From assembly GCA_036897445.1 (NCBI GenBank), contig JAYMTL010000114.1:1-64000 (forward strand): DNA of 64,000 nucleotides, given 5' to 3'. The position numbers and the translations under genes are program-made. The notes under the pieces are model-generated. The model was not told the DNA's origin, made no database searches, and was given only the letters and a program-made list of their open reading frames with translations. The stretch is from Pelargonium tetragonum. Lineage: Eukaryota; Streptophyta; Magnoliopsida; Geraniales; Geraniaceae. Positions 1 to 14,340 of the stretch are shown one piece after another. Within the stretch, counting starts at the first letter, position 1, and every line of letters starts with the position of its first letter.

Positions 1-1779
1 TAAAAGACTTTAGCAGACGGTTGAGTTTCTAATTTTATAACCCAGGGCGGCCTTAGGAAAAAAATTTGTACTCTTTTTAGGGTTTCCCGAAAGCCTTCTT
101 TTTCTTTTTTATATTAAGCAAGCAAGGCTAACTTCTTTACGATGACGTGACTTGAACCACGAGCTTTCTTGTTAATTACTAAATTTAGGGACTTTTTCTA
201 TATCATTCGTCCGACTAAAGGGATAAAAAAGCAAGATAATTAAGCGATTTTGATTCTTAAAACTTAGATGACTCCTATTACTAACCTTCCAAACGGAAAC
301 TCCTTGCTTTTCCTTATTAGGGTTTTGCCTTTTTAATACGGGATCTTGTAAATAACAAAAAAAACAGGTTGTTAAGGGTTTCCAATCCGCACTCCCCCTT
401 CAACTATATATTCAAATACTTTAGGTTTTTAACGAAAAGCAAAAGCTTCATCTTTCTTTTTTGTGTGCCCGTGTACTAACTAAAGAGGGTCTTAGTATTC
501 CCTTTCCCTGTCTTATAACCTATGCTTTTCTTCAAAAATAGAACCCGCCCGAAATCCTTAAACAAAAGGCTTTCTTATAGAAAGCCCTCTTGTAAAAAAA
601 ACTTATACCTGGTTTTTCTATTCTTTATATATATATCCGGGTTACTGGAAAGCTCCTGAACTATACCTGCCTTTAATATAAACCCAAGTTCGGAACCAAT
701 CAAGGAAGAAAACCTCTTTGTATAGTGTAATTACAATTTCCTCGATCAGTGAATACTGAAATGGTACTTCATTTACGGGAATTTAATGCCTTTAGTTTCA
801 ATTCTTTTCATTTCCTAAGCATCTCTCTAACCCGAATACAGAGTGAGTTCAAGCCCCATAGTATAGTATGCGGGAATGCAGGAATTCTAATCTCCCATAA
901 CACCAAAAAGACCTAGAAAGATAGAAACCCATCTCTATAGATCTTTCTATCCCTCATTATTTGAAGCTGCTCCTTAATTCTTACAATCTCTTAAACAGGT
1001 ATATACGTTTCCGTTTAGTGGATTTCCTATTATACTTTACTTTATGAATTCCTTTTAACTAGCTAAAAGACTCTTTACCCCAGTGTCCTATACCTCAAAA
1101 TATTAAAGCACAACTACAACGGCCGCGTTAATTATAGAAACCTTTATAATAAGGAACCCTTAAAAATCTACTCTTAACCCTGTAATAAAGTTCAACAAGA
1201 AAACCCTAACTCTATACTTTCAACTTCCTGTATTTATCTTATCATACCCCGGCTTAGACCTTATTCCAATAAACTTAAACCCAGTCTAGTTATAAAAAAA
1301 TTTTCTTGTTATCCTGACTAAAACTATACTCAATTAAACGCAGGATAACCTTTTCGTAAGCAAGCTCGTAGAACCCCCCTTTTAAAAATGACCTGCGACT
1401 TATTCATTCCTACTTGACCTGGATTAAAAGCAAACAAGCTTATACTATTATAATTGTAATAGTCCATACAGGATATGAATTTGACCTTTTTTTAGATATT
1501 GGAAACCCAGAGACAAAGAAACAAAAAAAGCAGCTCTTTAACTGGAAATTCCTAGCTTTTTTGCTTTTAAGAGTTCCTATTTAAATTGAAAATGCCTGGA
1601 GCTCTTTAAACTACTACTTTGTACGAGATTAGCCCGGATTGTTAAGGGTCCCTATTATTATATTATAACTTTAATTACCATAAGCTGAAAAACTTCTTAT
1701 CTTTTTCTATTTAAAGGACTTTCAAAGCGAAGGAAATTTAATTCTAGCTTACAAAAAAGCCTAGGGAATACCTCCAATG
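1..1779. other. No gene recognised
   Basis: AT-rich sequence with frequent stops in all frames. The segment near 150-170 resembles a tRNA T-loop but does not fold into a tRNA. No promoter, RNA gene or repeat of note. Confidence 0.6.
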
Positions 1780-2350
1780 GGTACAGTAAGTCTAGCTCCG
1801 TAGAAGAAGCAAGAAGGTGTAGTTCCTAAGATATAGTCTAGCTTTTAAGAAGAGTGGTACAGCTATTATATTATGAAGAGAAGTACACAGATACAGAATA
1901 GAACTATATGTATAAGAAGAAATAAGTAATTAAAGAATTCAAAAGAATCCGGGATAAAGTATCTATGTACTATCTTGTATACTCTATGCGTAAATCTTCT
2001 TCGGTCCCCTCCAGTCGGTAACAAGGACTTACCCAATATACTACTACAGGACACTCTCCTATTAAACGAGAAAAAAAAGAGGAATATCCCTTAGACTATC
2101 TTAGACTATAAAAAATTCTCTATTACGACTTATCCAAGTACAATAAGAAAACTATAAGAATAAATAATACTAAGACAACTACTCTATTTTACTCTTACTC
2201 TATACATTACAGGGAATGCAGTAACTACACTAGCAGCAACAAGGAACCCTAACAACAAGATAGGTATAGCTCTAATAAAGGTATAAAACAACTAAACTAA
2301 GAAATAAAAGAAATAAGAAAGAGCAAGCGGTTGGTGGGTCTCATAGATAG
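1780..2350 (+). repeat. Dispersed repeat family copy L1 (M-core-M)
   Basis: The core motif CAGTCGGTAACA lies at 2012-2023, followed by AGGACTTACCC. The right end of the core reads CCTATTAAACGAGAAA then GAGGAATATCCCTTAG, which aligns with the right end of the copy near 23.2 kb. A module M copy at about 2212-2280 lies downstream on the plus strand in antisense form. A weaker M-like stretch at about 1780-1850 lies upstream (AAGATATAGTCTAGC against AAGATAGGTATAGC). The far end carries GGTGGG at 2333-2338, also seen in the 25.5 and 33.3 kb copies. The left arm is poorly conserved. A 10-bp tandem duplication of CTTAGACTAT lies at 2090-2109. Boundaries are approximate. Confidence 0.7.
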
Positions 2351-5300
2351 TGGGTAAGTCTGTACTATCCAAGATAAACTTGCCTGGGTTAACCTTCTCT
2401 AAACCTTACTAAGTTTGCATCCTCTCGTGTCAGTAACAACAAGGAGCAAGAAGAAGCTCGTTTGCCTTATCCTCTATATACTAGTAAGAATTACTAAGAG
2501 GAATTAGGGCTCCCTTCCTCATCCTGGTTATAGAAAGGAAAGTCTTGTTTACCCGAAAATAGAATACCAACACCCTTTAGGAGTCTTTAGTATATGTTTT
2601 TATCGCTCCGAGGTACGCCGACACAAAAGTCTTTAATATAAAAAGTCCCCCTTTCTACCGAACAATATCCTAAATAACGGAGATACTGAGTTTTCTAGTC
2701 AGACACTTACTATATAAACAAAGAATCTTAGAATTGCCTGGGAAATATCCCGTAGTTCTTACTTAAAAAGGTCGGGGATTCACCCTAAATGATTGTATTT
2801 TTTTCGTTATTGTGTTGAACAAGCAAGGCTCTTTTTATGGGGTATACTGCAAAGGGCTCCCGTCCCTGCCTTTGTATCGAATAAGCCCCAAATTGGTCTT
2901 TACCTTAAAAGTTCTTGTGTTAGAAATCTTCCTATAGTAGTGCGACCCACTCTACTAGTAGGAACCCCTGTCCAAAGGTAGGGTACCTGTATTTTAAGTT
3001 TATTTAGCCCTTTCTTAATAGGTTTGACTTCGGGTTCAGTATCCTTCTCAAAAGTATCCCGCAATTAAAGGATTTAACTTGATAGGAATCCCTAGGTGAG
3101 AACCCCTTACTTATATGATAAAGTCTATATATCCTATATAAAAGGGAGTCTTAGGGGACCGCACTTTCTAGGATTCCTTTTAGACTCCTATTACGCTCAG
3201 CTTTACTCTTTAGCCGCTAACCACTATATTGTAAATTGAGCTTACTTATGACTTATGAAAACGAGCAGTATGAATCTCAAACAAGAAGGACATAGCGATA
3301 TGTAGGGGGTTTTAAAAACCTAAGGAGGCATTTGGGATTTAGGGCACCTTAACCGACTTAAACAAGAAAAAGGGGCTTAGAGTACTCACTAAAAGCCTGT
3401 GTTTTTGTTTAGAAAGGGTAAGTTAAAGTTGGGCAGCACTCTCAAAAATTTACACATGTCAAAATTCCTTATATATAAGTAAGACGACGGGTTCTCCGAC
3501 TAAATTGAAAAAGTTCCTTCTTATAAAGTCTCAGAGCCAGGAGTAGATCTGTTATCTCAACAATTGGTTGAAGAACTTTGAAACACTTAAGTTAAAAACC
3601 TAAAAGAGCCTGTAAGAAATCCTTATTCATATGCTCTTTGTATCTGTATTTGATAGTGTATTGATACTAGATATAGGTGATACCTAAGTTTTGAAAGTCT
3701 CCCCCCCTGTTTCATAGATATACTCTTTAAAGAACAAAGTATTATAAATGAGTCCAAATCTTGAATAAAAGGTATCCACAAGAGTGTGCTGGTTTTAGTA
3801 GGAAACCTTATGTAAATGTAAAGAAGGTTCCTAAAAGGTAAGTGGCCCCTATTAATCTCAAGAAGGAGTACACTTTTCAGGGAACACGGAATAGATAGAC
3901 ATAACGGAGTCGCATTTATAGAATTTTTCATTTTAATTAAAAGCTATTTAACTACAGGGCATCCAGGTAGTTGGTAATAAAAAGCAGCTCGTTTGCACAG
4001 GATCCAATAAATAAGTATCTAGGTTTACGAGATCTCTTTTCCATTAGTAAAGTCAATCTTATGTAAGATCTAACTTATTTTAGGAGTAAAAAGCGCTCTA
4101 TTTTCTATAAATTCAGGATGAGGTAACAGAATTTGATAGTTATTCTTAATTGTACGGGCACTTACTCTACACATTAGTATTTCCTCGGCCAAGGGTGCCT
4201 TAAACCAAATAAACTAATACAGAGCTTCGAACCCTGGCACTCGATAACTTGCGGGGGTGCTTTATCACTTGGATTCAATGGGAATAATTTTTAAAACTAA
4301 ATATAGAAAATGCTTTTTTTACGATTTTTTTACCACCTAACCTATTACACCAATTTCACTAGACTCTTCCATTATCTAATATCTAAAGTGCGAAACTCTC
4401 CTATTACTTATTACTTATTTATTCAGAAGCTCCAAAAAATATAGAACTACTTACGGCTTAATCCTTTGCTTTCTGTTTATTATGAAAGGAGATCTCTCCT
4501 TAAAAGGGGGTGAAATCGAGTACTGCTGGGACCCCCTGTTTAAGACTTGAAAAAAAGCAATACAAGTACAATACTTCTATCCAGAACGAATGCCGGGGGT
4601 GTACTACAAAGGGACTAATCGCAAGGGGGTGGGGGATGGTAACAACTTTTACCTATTGTCAATGTAGTAGGGCAATTTGACTATATTTACAACATATTTT
4701 AGCGAGTTGTACGCACACCTAGGGAATTCTTGCAAATAAAGTTCCGGCTTTAGCCTCGACTTTGTCCGAGATTTTTTAGGCTTTTATACTGCTCCTAATA
4801 AGTACTTCGAACTTCAGCTCCTAGTAAAGGGAATTTCAGTTTTTATCTACTTAAGTTTTTTATAGTCCCGTTTATTTATTATGCTAACAAGAGCTGACTA
4901 TTTAGGGGTTTACGTTAATTTAAGTCTTTTTTTTTGTTATAAAATACTATCTCAACCCTTCGGGTTCCCTTTATATATGGTAGTCGTGTATCTAGTCAGT
5001 CAACAAAAAACCTATAAAATTATTTAAGATCATACAAGAATAAGTCTAGAATAAAGGGGACTTGGCGGGTTCCTTCCAGATTTTTTTGTTATAATATTAA
5101 TCTAGTATCTACCCAACATAAAGGGAATCCCTGATAAAGGATCCGATAGCCAATGTAGAAAAAGCAACTTGTATTCACAAAAGTGTATTAAGAGCCCTAG
5201 TTCTCTCCGTTATACCTATCGCAAACTATACCCGACATAATGAGATTTGAACCATCTATATATATAAATTAATAAGTCAGCTGTTGAAACTGACTTAACT

Positions 5301-8300
5301 ACTTTACACTTCCTTTGTATGTAGCCTTGTAAATCTGTAAGGTAAAGCGCATAACTTATTCTTAAAGCAAAGAGATCCCCGTTTCTTAATAACGCCCAAA
5401 AAAAGGGGCTTATTTTCAATTCACAGTGCTTTTCATATTTTAAAAGTCTCTGTTAACGGAGAAACTACTTATGATGAAGCAATTGCCTACAGCCCCTCTT
5501 CCAGGTTTTTACAAGCTAAGCAGGATGACCTCAAGCGTGCTTTTTCTAGGAACTGCTTTCAGCCTTTCGCTTTTAGCTTGTGCTGTCGACCTCTTGAAGT
5601 ACACAATCTGGGATTTCAACACGGTTAATCTAATAACTTACAAGGAAATAGGTACCAAAGCGGACATCTTAGGCGGATCCGTGAGAAAGTATTGCCTCAT
5701 TAAGAAACAAGTGTTGGTGAATGCTTTCTTTGTATAGTTGTATAGAATATATGTACAGGATTTTTGTTATAGTTAGTCTTTTTCAAAAAACTCCCAGGCA
5801 TTCTTCTGAAAGAACTTCTTTATAGGCAGTTTTGAGTACTCAGTACAATTTTCTTTAAACTTAGGGCCCTCTGACTCATTTTATACTTGTGAAAGGTGGT
5901 TGTGCAAAGTTAGTCCTTGGAAACGCCGGAATATCTTTTTTGTTTTTTTAGGTAGTCTAGTGCTCCTGTTAGGATCCGATCTTAGATTGCACTCTATAAC
6001 ATACCGAAGTAAATGTTTTGAATTCTGGTATATACTCTCTGTATAGTTTTAACCAGGAGACTACTGTGACCTTTATTTTACACGAGAAACTACAGCAAAA
6101 CTTAAAAACCTCTTGAATTTAATTCAAACTAGACTCCTTTAAATAAAAAAATTTAAGGATAATGGAATCTAGATTAAACTAAACGATGCCAAAGCAATTA
6201 TTCTTGTCTAATTGCGGGCTGAAGGTTCTTGTAGGATTTTTTTTTCCTTTCACGGACCCTCTTTAAGGGATCCTTCTTCTACATTTTGAGACTTAGAGTG
6301 CTCGGCTGCTTTACCTATTTATGAAAGTGGGCTTAGAAGCTCTAATCCGAGAGCCCCTAAATTATCATCGGTAGAGTTCCATTCTAGGCTTGTATACTAT
6401 TAACAGTAAACCGAAGCCTCCTATAATAAGCACTAAATTTCAACATCCTGCATATAAATTACAACACGAGGTAATAAGAAAGATTGAAAAATATAGGTAA
6501 AAAATTTTTTATAAAACTATAGGGTACTACTTATTACACGGAAGACAAAAGCTAGACTCGAACCCCTCGAGACGAGATAAAAAAATAAGACACAAATTTA
6601 TAATAAGGGGGTATCCTTTAGAATAAGTAAACTTATAGTCAAATTTTTCTGAGAGCTTTCTCCTCCTTAAGGACCTCTTTTGTTTGTTTAATACTCTTCT
6701 GATAAAAATAGAAGCTCGATTACCGGTTACTCAAGGGTACTTACATAGAATAGGAGAAAGTCCCAAGTATTTTGCATTTTTACTGTATTGCTCTTAAGCT
6801 TGCCTCTTCTAGAAGTTACTATAACCCAAAGTTTCTGAGGACTCATGGATACCGATATACGAAGGGTCTAGGGTCAAACTAATTTGCTTAGCATACTTTG
6901 TTTTTACTTACCGAGTTCGAACAGGATTAAATGAAGAAATTCCGGACAAAGGATCAGAAAATAAGAGGGACACTTTCAAGGTAAGGAGGCGGGTTTTGTC
7001 CTAATGAAATTAAAGACTTAAATTCTATCTAAAAATCCAGTTTCATTTAAAGTTCCCAGCTCCTTGCTTTAAAGAAAGGGACTCTAAGATTAACCTGATA
7101 CAATATTTACAAATTGAGGTATTGAGTTTAAGATAAGTATGTATTATTAAACTCGAATCGGCATTAGATAAGTTTTTAAGTTAAGTAGTCCGAGTAGTAC
7201 AGCTCTTTACCATGCTCTCTACTTTTAAAAGGGGAATTACCTTTTTCCAAATTTCATAACTCAAATTGAACCCCCAATTACTTTACAAAAAAGGACTCCG
7301 ATGCACACTAAGCGTTACTCCTTACTCAAAAAGTTGCTTTTGAGGAGGAGGTTAAGTCTCGTGTATTTCCATTCGAGTGTAAAAAAAAGCGGGATATATA
7401 TTTACTACACCTGAAAGAGAGCTCCTTTTATAGATATATTCTTTTTGAACTTGCACTTAGGTTTTTTTTAGAGCAACTTTCTTTTGATCCTCCTTTATAT
7501 CTATTTGCTTGCCTTTAATCCGAAACCGAGGGGCTGACTAAAGAATACATTTGAGAGGAGCCCCCTCTTATTACCTTCTATAGATTAGAAGCAATACCTT
7601 ATGATTATGCCAATGTCCTATCTAGAGGAGCTATACTTCCTTTACTTACTTTACAGACTAGTAAGAGATTCTGTTGTAATGTAAATAAGCCTCTTTACCC
7701 TTTGTTTTTCTGTTACGAAGATAGCCGCTCCTTGAGTATTTATTCCACCTCTGTTCGTTCTAGTTAGGAATTCCCGCTTGGATTTGTTCCGTCTTTATTC
7801 TGTTTCAGCAACTCGAGATAAAGCAACTCCTTAATGAAAGACTTTCCAAAAAAGGATAACAAAAAAGATTGAGGATAAAACCAAGCTATACAAAAGTTCT
7901 TATCTAGAATAGCTTAAAACACAAGCTTAGCGGTCTAGTAGGATACATTCGAGGCTTTTAGAGCCCCCCTTATTTCCTATGTTTTCCTTATTATCATTCC
8001 CTCCTACTTTTTTAGTTAAGGACCCCTGTTTAGGCCTCTTCCTTGTGCGGATTAAGGTTAGGAAGGAAAGAGACCTTTAATAATATACTTCTCATTTAAG
8101 TTTTACTAAGCAGAATTTCCTACGCATATTTAAGTTTCTATAACTCTGGGTTGAGGGATTATAAGATAAGGAAGAACTCTAGTCTAAATCCCTAATTCCT
8201 ATTTACTAGGCCCGCTTAGAAAGTAAAGAACACGAGAGCAAAGGAACTCTAGTGTCCACTAAAAACTTCTATAGCCTAAATGAAAAGTCTACTGTCTACC

Positions 8301-9067
8301 TAGCGTTAGCCAAAGAAAAGCTTGAGTTTAAGTGTCCTTATATAAAAAACTTAATTAAAGTATCCCGTTTAAATAGACTCTAATATATATTTAATAAGCA
8401 TAATAACTCTCTTGTACTACGAAATTAACAAAGGAGCCCCCTTGTATACGCTCCTGCTCTAGTTACTCAAATTAGGAAGCCTTTTACTTCCCACCATACC
8501 TAGAAAGCGTCCCGACTTGGCTGGAGCCTATCTCTAACAAGGACAAACTTTCTTTTTTATAAACTTTTGACTTTCAAGGCCCTTTTCGCGAGTAATACTT
8601 AATTGTATCCAGCGCTTTCAAACAAAGAGTAACTCCTTACCTGTATGCCGCCTTAAGTCTATCTTTCTTGAACGAATTCTGGGAGAGTCCTTATTTAATA
8701 TAATATATTAGGGTTTCCCGTGAAAACGAAATAAGCTGCTTAGGGGCTTTACAGAATAATAGAATTAGAAAAGCGAGTAGAGGATCTAATTGTTCAAGAA
8801 GGAAAAGATTTAATCCGGATAGGCCTAAAATTGAAGTTTTTATGGAGCTCTTATATAAAAGCTTGCCTTAAAATACAATATACAAACCAAGAACTTTAAC
8901 TAAGACTCGAGGGATTATAACCCACAGTAAAATGAACTGAAGTTATAATTTATAATACTGCCTGGATCTTGGTGAGATATAAAAGCGTACTCCTTTAGTA
9001 AATAAAGAAAAGAGATAGCACATAGCAATAGATAAAAAAATCCGGGGTTCTAAATAAGGATAGCTAA
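2351..9067. other. No gene recognised
   Basis: Long unassigned stretch. ORFs at 2793-2981, 3623-3931, 5216-5419 and 5471-5737 are 62-102 codons and match nothing I know; they look like chance openings. T-loop-like words near 4205, 5243 and 6552 fail to give cloverleaves. Confidence 0.6.
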
Positions 9068-9085
9068 AAAGCTTACGTAAGCTTT
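9068..9085. repeat. Perfect 18-bp palindrome
   Basis: AAAGCTTAC is followed directly by its exact reverse complement GTAAGCTTT with no spacer. It could extrude as a small cruciform or bind a dimeric protein. No neighbouring feature suggests a use. Confidence 0.6.
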
Positions 9086-9241
9086 CCTTTCTAAAAATTT
9101 TTCTACTTATCCATAACTCTATGTTTTTCACAAAGTTATACAAGAGTTATCTTGTTTTCATACAAAAAAGGGAAGTAAAATACCTGAAGAGTAATCATAT
9201 AAAGGGATCCAGAATCAATAAAGAATGCAATATCCGTATTC

Positions 9242-9281
9242 AAAGGAAATGGTAGCCATCCCCTCCCCCTTGCCTTTGGAT
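9242..9281 (+). repeat. Direct repeat of about 40 bp, copy 1 (partner near 60.5 kb)
   Basis: AAAGGAAATGGTAGCCATCC at 9242-9261 is identical to 60522-60541. The next 20 bases are pyrimidine-rich and align with the partner at about 16 of 21 positions. A 20-nt exact match followed by continuing similarity is unlikely by chance in 64 kb. The origin is unknown, and I see no tRNA or coding signal in it. Confidence 0.7.
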
Positions 9282-12200
9282 TTTTTTCTTTATGATGTTT
9301 TTTAGAAGCCTAGACAGGGGTTCCTTTGAGAAGTAAGGGGCTTCGACTAATTTTATAAGACTTTTTTATAATTAGAGAGAATTTATAGGAGAGACTTCGT
9401 TTAAGGTAAAGTATGCGATTACACCATAAAAATGAGTTTAACTGTTACTAATAGAGAGGCCCTAGATTAGAGTCTAAGGCTTCTAGTTACCCGGAAGAGT
9501 TTTGACTTTAAGAGAAGTCCTAAGCGTGGAGCCCTTTCTTAATTCTTAACTGGGACCCTTTTTTAGATATCTCAATACAGGTTAAGCTAGAACTTAAAAT
9601 TTTTAACTCCTAATTAGTAGAACCTTCCCGTAGTTGACTGTAAGTACTGCCAGAAGCTTTTTATATTCCTTCCTTTTTACTAGATTTTAGAAATCCTTGA
9701 CTATAAGTTTACAAGCAATAGACAGTTACCCTATAGCCAAAAAATATACAACTGCTTCTAGAGGGAATTAGCTTAATAGGAAGCCCCTTGCTGATAGATT
9801 ATAGTATTTGAGAGGATGATTTTGTGAGCTAAAGTGTACAAGGCGCGCCCTGCTTATTCATGTAGAGTAACCTTGGGTTTCTTCTTCACAAGACAGGTTG
9901 CAGTGTCCTATACTTCTACAATTCCTATATATTTATATAAGTTGCCTACGCGTACAAATTTTGGCGTTGTAGTAAGTATATCCTCCATACGATCTCTCGT
10001 AATTCCTCAGGTTCAGATCTACTAAACAAAGCGATATATAGCTTTAAGAAGTCTACAACTTACTTAAGGACTTCCTCCTAAGAGTACGACTTGAGAATTT
10101 CAGTGATTTAGATTAGGATTTGTTTACCGCTTCCTAGTTTTGCCTTATCTAGTCTAGGGGCCTAATGCAATTGGCTTGAAGCAGTACTTGAAATTCCTGT
10201 GCTTTTTTTATAAGGTGGGGATTCGAATAAAGTACTCAAGCTTAGGACTCGTAATTTAATTAAATATGAGAGTAAGCGCCTCAATTAACTACTAAGCGGT
10301 TTTTCTAGGGGGCACTCCTTGGTTCAGAGTATATAAAAAATCAACAAAGCTTTTTCTTATTAAGGGCCCTCTTTTAAGGAAACCCATTCTTATTACCGAA
10401 AGATTTTGAATCTGTGATTGTTACTGGGTCCACTTTTGGATCTACCAACATTGAACTGGAGTTTACTTTACCAAAGATAAGTAATTAAAAGCGAGCTCTT
10501 ATTAAGGACTGTTGCGGGCTATCGAAAAACCTTGTCTATTAAACAAAAATTTTACGGATTACCTGTATACTAGTATTCTAAGAATTATTATGCTCTTAAA
10601 ATTACTTCGTGAGTTATTCCTTGATAAAGACGACTCAAAATTGTTAGGGGCAGAGGCTGGGATAATCAGATGGGTAATTAAATTAGGGTAACCTTTATTC
10701 TACTATTATAATAATCTTTAGCTTTTATTAGGAAAAGCTCTTATCATTCTGGGTGTTACATGAGATTCTTAGTTATGTCCCAAAAAAGATATCCCTGAGA
10801 ATAAAAGGGAACTTCTAACGAAGGGAGTAATAGGTATGTAAGTTAATTTAGTAGCGGTTTAGAACTTATACATTTTTTTTATACTTTACTTTTTTATAAT
10901 ACACGAGAATTCCCTAAAGAGGGCAAAAAAAATTCTATTGGGAGGCACTTACTGCGGGGTCTTGTATACGTTCTCAATTTTATGTAAAAGTTTTGCTTTT
11001 AGTAGTTCCGAGGTTCTCAAGATTTTCTATAATACTTGTGTGCGATTGTTTTATTAATACAAGGGTTCCCTTATAAGAACCGAGGAAGAATTTTATCTAA
11101 TTTAAGAGCTCTTTGGGATTCAAGTTCCTTTGAAGGAAATTTTTTAAGTCCTGCGAGAAATCCGGGGCTTAGCCTATTTGGGGATACTGGAGAAATTTAG
11201 AGTGGGTACCTTATAAGAAAAATATATTGAAGTCAGCAGAACTTTAATTCTACTGAAGGGTTTTCAACAAAAAAGGAATCCCACTAAAGGAAGATAAAAA
11301 GACCTTTAATCTAAGGATTACCCTTACTAAAATAAGTAGCTACCAAAATCCTTACGATCTAACTTACGAAGCTCCGTTGTACTTGTGAATTCAACCCTAC
11401 AGGGGAAGAAAAGAGTGCTTCTGGGTACTAAAAGTAGCTCCTTTTTACTTTTTTATACTCTATTTCGCGGGTATCCCCTTTTCTACGAGTACCTTGCTTC
11501 TTATGGGTACAGCGCGGAGTTATTAGAAGTTTAGGTGTTTCAATACAATACTATACTTACTTTAAACTTTGTATAATTAGAAATATTACATATAAACATA
11601 GATTCAGATTGTTGCAAAGTTATGTGAATTAAGTTAAAAGAGGGTTTTCCAAAAAATGAGAGCTTTTATAGTCATTTTATAGTAAGCTGCTGGGTGTCCT
11701 TATTAATCGGGTTCATTTTTAACATATGAAATTTATACTAGTAGAGGGACTTGTACATTAAAAATAAGGAGCTTTTGAAGAGATCTGCTAATAATTGGCG
11801 CTATACTTTAAGGACTTGCGCTCAGTCGGTCTTACATAAAGCTTCCAAGGCAGTCAAGTTATTTCCTTCTTTGATCACAAGGTTCAATTTTTATCCTCAC
11901 TTAAGGAATTCCTAAAAAGGCATACTACAATTCATGGGTAGCATTAAAAATAGGAGTAGTCTTGCATAGCGGATACAGAGGGAAACACAACAAATAGAAT
12001 TAATATACTGTCTCTATCTCTATGAAAAGTCAAGCAAAAATGCAGAAAGCTTTTTCATAATTCAGAAGGGGAGTTCCTAATATAAAATGAGTTTTAAAGA
12101 TTAAGAAGGTACAATTTTTAAGTAACCCTTGCACAAAAAGGTATTTATGAAGTATCCTAGTACTTTCTATTTCGAACTTATGCATCTTAGTCTTTAAGGT

Positions 12201-13919
12201 TCCGGACTATGCGAAAATATCTAAACTTTTCTTGTTCTTTAGTTTTTTACTATACAAAGTAGAGTGCTTAGAGAGAGACTATACCCAATCCAATAACTAT
12301 ATTAGGTTTTTTGAAAAAAAAAACTAGGATCCGTATCTACTTAGGAGGCCTAACACTTTCCAAACACCAGGAAACTCGCTCTTATATCATAAAATCCACT
12401 TTCTTCGTTAGAAGTTTTCCTACACTCTACACTCATATTACTGCAGTATAGCCTACCATTTCAAGACATAAAGAAAAAAGGATCCGCTTAGAGACTTGGA
12501 TTTTGGAATTGTTTATACTTTTGGCCTCGGTAAAAGAATTTTTTAGAAGATGAAGACTTAGTCACATTATATAAAGTGCTCAAATAAACCCTCTCTCTCT
12601 ACGGAGCTTTCTTTCCAGGAAGGTGTGCTCCTTATAAGGTTTCCCCACTTCCCGGTTTTTATAGAGGCACTTCTTAGTCCAGGAAACTTCAAAATATCCT
12701 TTTTGTTAAAAAAAGGGTCGAGGTAACATTTTTATGTATACGTATCTATAAGAGCTTCCGAACCCCGGACAAAACTAGGAAGGGTAGGTAGTAAATAACA
12801 AGAAAGGTTATATCCACAGTTCTAGACAAGGCATCTAAAAAGTGTCTAACTAAAAGGGATCAACCTCAAAATTTTATTCACCTTAAAAATGAAAGAACTC
12901 TCGATATGGGCAAAACTCATTTATAATTAGACCCCTTCTTGGTTTGTTCATTGAGTAATATAATTAAAGACTAAGAGAAACTATGCCCTAGCCCTATTAC
13001 TCTCTTTTGGCTTGCTTTGATATGCTGTTTGTAGCTAAAAGCGTTTTCAAGAACGGGTACTGTAAGTTTGCTCCTTAGATTTAGATGTATATTTATTCAT
13101 AAAACCCATATTTCAGGGCATTTCGTTTCGGCAGCATAGGCTTTCATTTTAGGTATCCTCTACCCTGTAGTATTAGAAAGATTGACATTTACTTGTTTAT
13201 TATACGCTTTTATCTATAACTTAAGAGATCCCTCCACAAATTTGATCTGCACTTACAATCTACTTACTTTTCGGGGGACTTGAAATTAAAGTAATTTGGT
13301 TCGAAAAAACCCTGCCGGAGTACTTCCTGCGTAAAAACTGGCTTAGCTTTGGAACCGGAAAAGGTATTAAGGCAAGATTTATCCTGTTTTAGTCGCTATT
13401 ACTATAAAGAACAAACCTTATAATAGAGTAGTAGTAGGAGGTTATTATATACCCGATCCTGGGGAAGGAAAAATTAGGAATTTAGATAGAACAGAAACCC
13501 TTCCCATCAAAAAGGACTCTGTTTCTTAGAATACCTAGAACTTCTAGGCTCTACGCATTACATTACTACTAAGCAAGATTTTATCTCCAGCCAGAAACCT
13601 ACCTACTTGTAAATTGTAAAACTTAGATTCCCAGTTAAGCTAATACTGGCAAGAGGAATACAAAACTCCTGAGTCTTGATACCCTTCTTATAGTCTTCTG
13701 TAGCTGACTTTTATTATATTAGCTGCGATACTCTTATCTGCGATACCTGCTTCCTCTTTTTAGGGTTCTCTCTTGGGCTATACCTCTCCCGGAGATTTCA
13801 CTTTCTAAACGAAACTCTCTATCTTAGTTTTACAATTCCCTGGGATCCTAAAGGGCTAAAAACCTATTAAGCACTAGACTCCCAATCGAGAAAACCCCAG
13901 AAGTTAGAGTCATACACCT
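9282..13919. other. No gene recognised
   Basis: Unassigned AT-rich sequence. CTCAGTCGGTCTTACA near 11821 shares only eight bases with the repeat-family core and is not counted as a copy. The stretch at 13690-13760 (ATTAGCTGCGATACTC and CTGCGATACCTG) has a faint resemblance to module M. Confidence 0.55.
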
Positions 13920-14340
13920 TAGAAACTAAGACATATACACTATCTAGTATTCTCTAATACAATAGAAACTGTAACCTATTATAGACTACAAAAACAATAA
14001 GATAAAGGAATACATTAGCTACAATAATACAAATACAGAATCTTATAGCTCATAAAGATCATAAACAAGTAGTAACTCAAATCCAAACAAAAACAAGTAG
14101 AAAAGAAGCAACAAAGAAAGATAAGTTTAAGTCTAGGTCAGTAGTAGAAGCAGTAGATGTTGTTGCAGTGGATCTATACACATTCTAAAAACTACATTAT
14201 TAATTACATTACCTCCGCTAAAGCTACATTCGGTAGGAGTCATGTATTACTAGTATGAGTTCCCAGGAAACTTTAACAAAGCAAAGTATCTAGTATAAGT
14301 CTACCAAGAATCTCTCATATATAAATATAATAAATATAAG
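13920..14340 (+). repeat. Dispersed repeat family copy L2 (M plus degenerate core)
   Basis: The box AATTACATTACC is at 14202-14213, followed by TCCGCTAAAGCTACATTCGGTA, a diverged form of the CAGTCGGTA core. Upstream, 14005-14080 contains GGAATACATTAGCTACAAT, the antisense form of module M. It is nearly identical to the M module of the copy near 23.4 kb. The stretch between M and the box is A-rich and not otherwise recognisable. The right end of the core is not clear, so this copy is partial or strongly diverged. Confidence 0.62.

Noticed and set aside
150-175. T-loop-like GTGACTTGAACCAC
   Set aside because: A four-pair stem forms, but neither acceptor, D- nor anticodon arm can be found at tRNA spacing.
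4200-4275. Possible minus-strand tRNA end CTTCGAACCCTGG
   Set aside because: Four of five T-stem pairs form, but no anticodon stem or acceptor stem follows.
5236-5310. tRNA-like arrangement: ATTTGAACC word and a 7-bp stem around AAGTCAG/CTGACTT
   Set aside because: The T-arm does not pair and the loop size of the other stem is wrong for an anticodon arm; probably chance.
2793-5737. ORFs of 62-102 codons as small genes (2793-2981, 3623-3931, 5216-5419, 5471-5737)
   Set aside because: Lengths fit chance for this stop density and no domain, signal or conserved motif is visible.
6545-6580. ACTCGAACCCCTC resembling a tRNA T-arm on the minus strand
   Set aside because: The flanking five bases are not complementary and no cloverleaf can be drawn.
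11818-11845. CTCAGTCGGTCTTACA as another repeat core
   Set aside because: Only CAGTCGGT matches; no box, right end or module M nearby. An 8-mer is expected by chance about once in a window like this.
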